From Proteobacteria bacterium CAG:495 (GTDB lineage Bacteria; Pseudomonadota; Alphaproteobacteria; RF32; CAG-239): 6,413 bases of DNA. The notes under the pieces were generated by a model that saw only the letters and a program-made list of their open reading frames with translations, was not told the origin of the DNA and searched no databases. The translations under genes and the position numbers were made by a program. Of this stretch, positions 1 through 5,090 are shown one piece after another. How positions within the stretch are numbered: the stretch's first letter is position 1; each line of letters opens with the position of its first letter. Where the stretch lies: NCBI GenBank assembly GCA_000432275.1, contig HF995321.1:22160-28572 (forward strand), given 5' to 3'.

Positions 1-1506
1 AGCCATTACCTCGATAAAATGATACGGAGGTTCTTCGCCGTTGGCTTTGGCTTCGCGAACCTTATCCAAAACCTTTTCCACATTGCCGGCACCGTGGGCA
101 ACGGCAATCCGCACCTTTGTACCTTTAATGTCGATTTCGGCTTCCTTGACGCCTTCCAGCCCTTCTATTTCGGCAAAATTAATTTCACCGAGCTCTTCGC
201 CGGTAATATAGTAATAAGCCGTCCGCAAAGCCGCAGTCATAACGCCGCCGGTCGTACCAAAAATCGTTCCCGCGCCGGAATACTCGCCCAACGGGCTGTC
301 GGCCTCTTCATCTTTCAAATCCCGGAAATTGATGCCGGCCTGCTTTATCATCCGGCATAATTCTCTGGTCGTCAGAGACACGTCCACATCCTGAAAACCG
401 GAACTGCTCATATCCTTGCTGCGGGTAATCTCCCACTTCTTCGCCGTACAGGGCATAATTGAAACCACCCTAATCTTGGCCGGATTAAGCCCCATCTTCT
501 CGGCGTAATACGTCTTGGCTAAAGCTCCCACCATTGATTGCGGAGACTTGCAGGTAGAGAAATTGTCTATCATGTCGGAGTGATATTTTTCCAGCATATC
601 AACCCATGCCGGACAGCAGGAAGTAAACATCGGCAGCGATGCCGGATTCATTTTAAAGCGTTCGACAAACTCGGTAGCTTCTTCAATAATCGTTAAATCG
701 GCGCCGAAATTAGTGTCAAACACCTTGTTGAACCCCAGCCGGCGCAATGCGGCATATGTCTTTCCGGTCAGATTTTCACCAAAATCGTAACCAAATTCCT
801 CACCTATTGCCACTCTTACCGCCGGAGCAATCTGCACTACCGTAATGATGTCGGGGTCACGCAGCATCTCCCACACTTTCTGAGTTTCGTCATATTCGAC
901 AATCGCGCCGGTCGGACAATGCGCTGAACATTGTCCGCATTTAATACAGGGGCTGTCTGCCAGCTTAATGCCGCCGGCAGCGCTGATACGCGTTGCCAAT
1001 CCCCGGTTTAAATAGCTCAGAGCCCAGACGTTCTGTTGATTTTGGCAAACCTCCACACATCGTCCGCAAATAATGCATTTTGAGGGGTCCAAAACAATTG
1101 ATTTGGTTGAATCGTCCAGCTCAAACTTCTTGTTCAAGCTCGGCAGATGAGAATGAGCAATGCCGAAACTGTTGGCCATATCCTGCAATTCGCAGTGTCC
1201 CGAACGAATACACGTCAGACACTCGTTGGGATGATTGCTCAAAATCAGTTCCAACACCGTCCGTCTCACACCGACTATTTCGGCATCGCCGGTAATCACT
1301 TCCATACCTTCGGCTGCCGGAGTACAGCAAGAACGCAAAATTCTCCCGTTCACCTTGACAATACACATGCCGCAGCCGGCGGAAGGGTCAACGTCGGGAT
1401 GTTTGCACAATGTCGGAATGTCAATCTGTGCCTGGCGTGCCGCTTCCAAAATGGACGTACCTTCGGGAACTTCAACTTCAAAATTATCTATTTTCAATTT
1501 TACCAT
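1..1506 (-). CDS. hndD: [FeFe]-hydrogenase catalytic subunit (HndD/HydA type), 3' end outside the window
   Basis: This is the catalytic subunit of a cytoplasmic NAD(P)-linked hydrogenase, interconverting protons plus electrons and H2. It reads without a stop from the ATG at 1506-1504 to position 1, giving 502 residues of an expected 570-590. Visible in order are a [2Fe-2S] domain (C34, C45, C48, C60), a His-Cys3 [4Fe-4S] site (H92, C96, C99, C105) and two ferredoxin-type [4Fe-4S] motifs (C144/147/150/154 and C187/190/193/197). The H-cluster domain follows, with motif L1 FTSCCPAW (C297, C298) and motif L2 MPCTAKK (C353). Motif L3 begins as IEVMA (E499, M501) and is cut just before its expected cysteine 503. 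By comparison with clostridial CpI as I recall it, the proton-path residues are kept: E276, E279, C297 and S317. T424 in GGVMTAALR replaces the usual glutamate. The Shine-Dalgarno GAGGAG (1515-1520) lies 8 nt before the ATG, and the gene starts 2 nt after hndC ends. The family call is very secure; the electron partner in vivo is inferred from the neighbours. Confidence 0.96.
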   Translation of the reverse strand, partial: MVKLKIDNFEVEVPEGTSILEAARQAQIDIPTLCKHPDVDPSAGCGMCIVKVNGRILRSCCTPAAEGMEVITGDAEIVGVRRTVLELILSNHPNECLTCIRSGHCELQDMANSFGIAHSHLPSLNKKFELDDSTKSIVLDPSKCIICGRCVEVCQNQQNVWALSYLNRGLATRISAAGGIKLADSPCIKCGQCSAHCPTGAIVEYDETQKVWEMLRDPDIITVVQIAPAVRVAIGEEFGYDFGENLTGKTYAALRRLGFNKVFDTNFGADLTIIEEATEFVERFKMNPASLPMFTSCCPAWVDMLEKYHSDMIDNFSTCKSPQSMVGALAKTYYAEKMGLNPAKIRVVSIMPCTAKKWEITRSKDMSSSGFQDVDVSLTTRELCRMIKQAGINFRDLKDEEADSPLGEYSGAGTIFGTTGGVMTAALRTAYYYITGEELGEINFAEIEGLEGVKEAEIDIKGTKVRIAVAHGAGNVEKVLDKVREAKANGEEPPYHFIEVMA

Positions 1507-1508
1507 GA

Positions 1509-3200
1509 TTATCTCTCCTCTGCCTGTTTGGGAGTGTCGACCAGCTTTTCCAAATATTCGTTTTCAAAAAAGCGCAAAGTTGAAAGCACCGGATTAGGCG
1601 CCGTTTGACCCAGGCCGCACAAAGAAGCTTTTTGCATTGCCTGCGCAACCCGTTTCAAATCCTCCAAGTCCTGCTTGGTGCCTTTACCTTTGTTGATTTT
1701 CTCCAGCAAAAGCAGCATCTGCTTGCCGCCGATACGACAGGGAGCGCATTTTCCACAGGATTCGTCGACCGTAAAATCAAGATAAAAATTGGCTATGTTA
1801 ACCATGTTGGAACTGTCGTCCATCACAATCATACCGCCGGATCCCATAATTGATCCAACCTTTTTGAGTTCCTCGTAACATACCGGCAAATCCATATGCT
1901 CGGCCGGAATCACGCCGCCGGACGGACCGCCGGTCTGAACCGCCTTCAGTTTTTTGCCGTTGGGAACGCCGCCGCCGATTTCATTAACGATTTCGTTAAT
2001 CGTCGTTCCCATCGGAACTTCAATCAACCCCGAATGTTCAACCTGACCGGTCAGCGCAAACACCTTGGTTCCTTTAGACGTTTCGGTACCGAAAGAAGCA
2101 AACCACTCCGGACCTTTCAGAATAATTTTTGCAATATTCCCCAAGGTCTCCACATTATTGACGCAGGAAGGTTTGTCCCACAACCCTTTATTGGTCGGAT
2201 ACGGCGGACGCGGACGCGGAGTACCCCGCTTGCCTTCAATGGAATGAATCAAGGCTGTTTCCTCTCCGCAAACAAAGGCTCCCGCTCCCAAACGAACGTC
2301 AATGTTGAAACAGAAGTCCGTACCCATAATGTTGTTGCCCAGCAAACGGTTCTTTTTACAGGCCTTAATCGCTTTTTCCAGCCTTTCGACCGCCAGCGGA
2401 TATTCCGCCCGCACATAAAACCAACCGTCCGTAGCACCGATGGCATAAGCTGCAATCATCATGCCCTCAATAACCGCATGCGGATCGCCTTCCAAAATAC
2501 TGCGGTCCATATAGGCTCCCGGGTCACCTTCGTCACCGTTGCAGATGATGAATTTCTCATCGACGGTCGGCACTTTTGACGCCAGTTCCCATTTCATTCC
2601 GGTGGAAAATCCGCCGCCGCCGCGGCCGCGCAGGCCGGATTTCTTAATTACCTCGACAACTTCTTGCGGTGTCATCGTTTTCAACACCTTTTCCAAAGCC
2701 AGGTAACCGCCGTGGGCAATATATTCATGGATGTCTTCGGGATCCAGACGGCCGGCGTCCTTCAGCACCACCTTTTCCTGTTTGGTAAAAAACGGCAAAT
2801 CAAGCGACAAAACGTGTTGTGCCAAAAATTCCGGCAATTCGAAAACCTCGCCTTCGGCAAGTTTTAACGCGGGAACGACATGCTCGGTAATAATCAGTCT
2901 CGCCACCAAGGGTTCCAAACGCTTATACAGAACGTCTTTCTGTCCTTTGATTTCTACCCTGATTAAAGGCCCTTGAGCGCATAGCCCCATACAGCCGGTG
3001 GCAACAATCCGAACCTTGTCTTCAATACCGTGGTCAACGATTGCCTGTTTGATAAGATCTATCAAATCATCGCTGCCCGAAGACTTGCAGCCGGTCGAAT
3101 GACAGCAGTATATGCTGCATTGAAACCGGTCTAGTTCGGCTTGCTTGTTTTTGGCAATTTCATGAATGTCAAATCTCTTGTCAATATCAGTCTCGGCCAT
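1509..3200 (-). CDS. hndC: NuoF-like NAD(P)H/FMN subunit of the [FeFe]-hydrogenase (HndC/HydB type)
   Basis: This is the diaphorase subunit (563 aa), which exchanges electrons between NAD(P)H and the Fe-S chain through FMN. Residues 1-105 form a thioredoxin-like [2Fe-2S] domain (C33, C38, C70, C74), equivalent to the separate HndB of Desulfovibrio. The nucleotide/FMN core has GRGGGGF (192-198), NGDEGDPGAYMDR (221-233) and GAGAFVCGEETALIHSIEG (305-323). A SLBB-like region (about 380-460) and the NuoF C-terminal helical domain follow, with the N3-type [4Fe-4S] ligands C482, C485, C488 and C528. The protein ends at residue 563 with no C-terminal two-[4Fe-4S] ferredoxin domain, which many HydB proteins have. 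I chose the ATG at 3200-3198 because AGGAGG (3210-3215) precedes it by 9 nt. An in-frame ATG at 3260 would overlap hndA and add 20 residues unlike the family. NADH versus NADPH preference cannot be read from the sequence. Confidence 0.95.
   Translation of the reverse strand: MAETDIDKRFDIHEIAKNKQAELDRFQCSIYCCHSTGCKSSGSDDLIDLIKQAIVDHGIEDKVRIVATGCMGLCAQGPLIRVEIKGQKDVLYKRLEPLVARLIITEHVVPALKLAEGEVFELPEFLAQHVLSLDLPFFTKQEKVVLKDAGRLDPEDIHEYIAHGGYLALEKVLKTMTPQEVVEVIKKSGLRGRGGGGFSTGMKWELASKVPTVDEKFIICNGDEGDPGAYMDRSILEGDPHAVIEGMMIAAYAIGATDGWFYVRAEYPLAVERLEKAIKACKKNRLLGNNIMGTDFCFNIDVRLGAGAFVCGEETALIHSIEGKRGTPRPRPPYPTNKGLWDKPSCVNNVETLGNIAKIILKGPEWFASFGTETSKGTKVFALTGQVEHSGLIEVPMGTTINEIVNEIGGGVPNGKKLKAVQTGGPSGGVIPAEHMDLPVCYEELKKVGSIMGSGGMIVMDDSSNMVNIANFYLDFTVDESCGKCAPCRIGGKQMLLLLEKINKGKGTKQDLEDLKRVAQAMQKASLCGLGQTAPNPVLSTLRFFENEYLEKLVDTPKQAEER
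1515..1520 (-). promoter_or_regulatory. Shine-Dalgarno GAGGAG of hndD
   Basis: GAGGAG on the minus strand lies 8 nt before the hndD ATG and inside the final codons of hndC (the Glu-Glu-Arg end). It fixes the hndD start and shows the same coupling arrangement as at the hndA-hndC junction. Confidence 0.8.
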
Positions 3201-3204
3201 AGTC

Positions 3205-3678
3205 CTATTCCTCCTCGCTGAGCTTGTTGCGCCATTCGTCCAAAATGTTCCGGACATCATTGGGGCTGACCCGGCCGTAAGTTTTGCCGTTTACGACGCA
3301 AACCGGTGCCAACCCGCAGCAACCCACGCATCGGACGCACTGCAGATGAAACATTCTGTCTTCCGTACTCTCGCCTTCTTTAATGCCGAGTTCCTTTTTA
3401 AATTCCTCCAAAACCTTGTCATTTCCCTTTAAATAACAAGCGGTCCCCGTACACACCGAGATAACCGCTTTGCCTGGAGCATCCAACTTGAAAAAGTTAT
3501 AGAATGTCAAAACCTCATATATTCTGGCCAGGGGGATTCCCATTCCGGTGGCGACGTCAACCGCGTCTTCCCAGGGAACATACCCTTTAATACCCTGAAT
3601 TTCGTGAAGGGCCATAATTAAGGACCCTCTTTTTTTGCGCCATTTGGCAGCGACTTGCGAAGCTACAGATCCGTCCAT
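3205..3678 (-). CDS. hndA: NuoE-like [2Fe-2S] subunit of the [FeFe]-hydrogenase (HndA/HydC type)
   Basis: This is the small electron-transfer subunit (157 aa), homologous to the 24-kDa NuoE subunit of complex I. It pairs with the NuoF-like subunit and carries one [2Fe-2S] cluster. The N-terminal helical part (about 10-65) includes ALHEIQGIKGYVP and ARIYEVLTFYNFF, matching the family pattern. The thioredoxin-fold half follows with the cluster ligands in CTGTAC (C76, C81) and CVGCCGLAPV (C117, C121). The extra cysteine C120 sits where many relatives have alanine. Length is normal for HndA/HydC proteins (about 150-170 aa). It is the first gene of the leftward operon. Its own ribosome site is the modest TAAGGAA (complement of 3684-3690), and its 3' end contains the Shine-Dalgarno of hndC, 4 nt downstream. 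A complex I nuoE identity is unlikely because the operon continues into a hydrogenase rather than nuoG and membrane subunits. Confidence 0.93.
   Translation of the reverse strand: MDGSVASQVAAKWRKKRGSLIMALHEIQGIKGYVPWEDAVDVATGMGIPLARIYEVLTFYNFFKLDAPGKAVISVCTGTACYLKGNDKVLEEFKKELGIKEGESTEDRMFHLQCVRCVGCCGLAPVCVVNGKTYGRVSPNDVRNILDEWRNKLSEEE
3210..3215 (-). promoter_or_regulatory. Shine-Dalgarno AGGAGG deciding the hndC start
   Basis: The complement of CCTCCT gives a consensus AGGAGG 9 nt before the ATG at 3200. It lies inside the last codons of hndA. This supports the 563-residue protein over the in-frame upstream ATG at 3260 and implies translational coupling between the two subunits. Confidence 0.8.
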
Positions 3679-3718
3679 ATTCGTTCCTTATAGTGTTTGT
3701 TGTTCTTCTACAGGCTAA

Positions 3719-3747
3719 ATGATATTAGTAAACAAATACTTATTCAA
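3719..3747 (-). promoter_or_regulatory. Candidate sigma70-type promoter of the hydrogenase operon
   Basis: On the minus strand, TTGAAT (3742-3747; 4 of 6 to TTGACA) is followed after a 17-nt spacer by TATCAT (3719-3724; 5 of 6 to TATAAT). Transcription would begin near 3712, giving a leader of about 34 nt that contains the TAAGGAA ribosome site of hndA. I do not see a good FNR-type TTGAT-N4-ATCAA site here. This is a sequence-match prediction only, and A+T-rich DNA gives such matches easily. Confidence 0.35.
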
Positions 3748-3775
3748 GGCAAAATTAATTATTGTGGCATATCTT

Positions 3776-3787
3776 GGTATGAATACC
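3776..3787. repeat. Short inverted repeat GGTAT-GA-ATACC between the divergent operons
   Basis: Perfect 5-bp arms are separated by 2 bp. It lies about 65 bp upstream of the predicted start of the hydrogenase transcript and could be an operator half-site pair. It is short enough to occur by chance. Confidence 0.25.
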
Positions 3788-3826
3788 GCACCGCATTAAG
3801 ATTGCGCCCGGCCTTTTCCTGCAACC

Positions 3827-3840
3827 TTTGGCTCGCCAAA
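3827..3840. repeat. Inverted repeat TTTGGC-TC-GCCAAA between the divergent operons
   Basis: Perfect 6-bp arms flank a 2-bp centre, and ACC plus a run of six T follows on the plus strand. As RNA it could form only a weak stem of about 5 bp with a CTCG loop, so an operator for a dimeric regulator is at least as likely as a terminator. No gene on the plus strand ends upstream of it, so a terminator would have nothing obvious to stop. Function is unknown. Confidence 0.25.
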
Positions 3841-3876
3841 ACCATTTTTTCCTGGATTTTTGCGTTTTTTTATACT

Positions 3877-3915
3877 AAAAATTTAGATATTTTTGTAATA
3901 TTTGAAAAAATTTAG
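3877..3915. repeat. Direct repeat AAAAATTTAG, two copies 29 bp apart
   Basis: Identical 10-mers lie at 3877-3886 and 3906-3915, with a looser relative ATATTTTAG at 3928-3936, all within the A+T-rich stretch upstream of lptF. They may be part of an UP-element-like or regulator-binding region. Base composition alone makes repeated A/T words likely here. Confidence 0.3.
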
Positions 3916-3950
3916 TTTTCTAATAATATATTTTAGTTATAATCGTCGGC
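3902..3950 (+). promoter_or_regulatory. Candidate promoter region of lptF-lptD, probably giving a leaderless mRNA
   Basis: A perfect TATAAT (3938-3943) ends exactly 7 nt before the lptF ATG at 3951, so transcription would start at or next to the start codon. Its -35 region is poor (TTTTCT at 3916-3921, 3 of 6). An alternative pair is TTGAAA (3902-3907), a 16-nt spacer and TAATAT (3924-3929), which would give a leader of only about 15 nt. Neither short leader contains a Shine-Dalgarno sequence. The surrounding 3860-3943 is almost all A and T, as in UP elements. Confidence 0.45.
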
Positions 3951-5090
3951 ATGAAAAAGCTAAACACCTACATAGCAAAACAAATTGTCGTCGGCTTCCT
4001 GCTGGTTTCATTTTCGTTGATGTCCATCATCTGGCTGACCCAGTCCCTCCGTTTTGTCGATTTAATAACCAACAAAGGCATTGCCGTCAGTTTGTTTGTC
4101 AAAATGACGTCTCTGCTGATGCCGCGCATTTTTACCATTCTTTCGCCGATATCTTTATTTGCCGCGGTTTTGTTCGTTTACAACCGGATGCTTTCCGACC
4201 GGGAACTTGTCGTTATGAAAGCCGCCGGCATCAGCCCCTGGCAAAATGCCAAACCGGCAATTTTCGTCGGAATGGTTATGTGTCTGTTTAACGTCTATGT
4301 AATCAACAGCGGCATTCCCAAAGCCGAAAGCGAATTCAACGAATTGCAGTGGCAAGTCAAAAACGATGTCTCGCACCTGATGTTCCGCGAAGGTGAATTT
4401 ACCACGCTCCAAAGCAATCTTACCGTTTTTATCACGACCCACGAACCGGACGGTTCCGTCAGCGGCATTCTCATAAACGATGAGCGCAACCCCAAGACAA
4501 AATCTACCGTTTCTGCCGAACAGGGACGTATCATCACCACCACCAAAGGTCCCCGCATCATTCTGGTACACGGAAACCGGCAGGAAATAGACAAAGAAAC
4601 CCGACAGTTCACTTCCGTTTCCTTTGACCGCTATTCGGTTGATTTCGGGGCCAAGGAAACTAAAGCCAGGAAAGAAGCCGGCGTCAGGGAGAAAACGCTA
4701 TACGAACTTCTTACCGCCCGCAGCAATCCCAAACTAACGCCCAAAGAAGTTAACCGTTATATCGTAGAAGGCAACAAACGCATCACCACGCCTCTGCTTA
4801 ACGTTGTTTTTGCGCTCTTGGCCTGCACCGGCCTCCTGGTCGGCAACTTCAACCGCCGCGGACAAATCAAAATCGTATCCATCTCCGTTGCCGGTATGGT
4901 CTTAATCCAGGCGCTTGACCTTGCGTTCGGAAATCTGGCGGTCAAACATCTTTCGCTGCTGCCGCTGGTCTACCTGAATTTGCTGCTGCCGTTTTTGGGC
5001 TGTTTATATATGCTCCGTTTTTATCACCCCGCATTCTTTCACAAAAGAAAAAAATTTCAGCCTGACACCGCCGGAGAAGAAGATGTTTAA
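3951..5090 (+). CDS. lptF: LPS export permease LptF (YjgP/YjgQ family)
   Basis: This is an inner-membrane subunit (379 aa) of the LptB2FG ABC transporter, which extracts lipopolysaccharide from the inner membrane and hands it to the periplasmic bridge. There are three N-terminal membrane segments (about 11-31, 52-76, 101-120), a periplasmic jellyroll domain (about 125-265) and three C-terminal segments (about 278-298, 306-326, 334-356). The cytoplasmic stretch YNRMLSDRELVVMKAAG (77-93) is the conserved loop that couples to the LptB ATPase. The phrasing SLRFVDLITNKG and the RELVVMKAAG loop favour LptF over LptG and look alphaproteobacterial to me. The only start between the upstream stop (3924-3926) and this ATG is at 3951, and MKKLNTYIAKQ fits the family N-terminus. 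No Shine-Dalgarno precedes it. Its last 8 nt overlap lptD. The usual partner gene lptG is not in this window. Confidence 0.93.
   Translation: MKKLNTYIAKQIVVGFLLVSFSLMSIIWLTQSLRFVDLITNKGIAVSLFVKMTSLLMPRIFTILSPISLFAAVLFVYNRMLSDRELVVMKAAGISPWQNAKPAIFVGMVMCLFNVYVINSGIPKAESEFNELQWQVKNDVSHLMFREGEFTTLQSNLTVFITTHEPDGSVSGILINDERNPKTKSTVSAEQGRIITTTKGPRIILVHGNRQEIDKETRQFTSVSFDRYSVDFGAKETKARKEAGVREKTLYELLTARSNPKLTPKEVNRYIVEGNKRITTPLLNVVFALLACTGLLVGNFNRRGQIKIVSISVAGMVLIQALDLAFGNLAVKHLSLLPLVYLNLLLPFLGCLYMLRFYHPAFFHKRKKFQPDTAGEEDV

Larger units (their letters stand above)
3679..3950. other. Intergenic region between divergent hydrogenase and lpt operons
   Basis: This 272-bp non-coding stretch carries the signals for both transcription units. 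The hydrogenase-side half (3679-3780) is moderately A+T-rich. The middle (3781-3860) is more G+C-rich and holds the TTTGGC inverted repeat. The last 90 bp before lptF are extremely A+T-rich. I see no tRNA, convincing riboswitch or credible small gene. A 72-codon open frame at 3697-3915 has no ribosome site and no recognisable domain. Confidence 0.7.

Noticed and set aside
1..30. A hydrogenase missing its last H-cluster motif, as if degenerate.
   Set aside because: The reading frame is open to the window edge and stops in the middle of motif L3 (IEVMA). This is a window boundary, not a gene truncation.
1896..2579. A 227-codon open frame on the plus strand, opposite hndC.
   Set aside because: It is an antisense shadow of the conserved NuoF core; its translation resembles no domain and it has no credible ribosome site.
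3201..3260. A longer hndC starting at the ATG at 3260, adding 20 residues.
   Set aside because: It would overlap the end of hndA by 56 nt, the added residues do not resemble the family, and AGGAGG sits perfectly placed before the ATG at 3200.
3827..3852. A rho-independent terminator (TTTGGC hairpin followed by a T run).
   Set aside because: The stem is only about 5-6 bp and A+T-rich at its base, the T run is offset by several bases, and no plus-strand gene ends upstream.
3697..3915. A 72-codon open frame in the divergent intergenic region.
   Set aside because: There is no ribosome site or recognisable domain, its composition follows A+T-rich non-coding DNA, and it covers the probable promoters of both operons.
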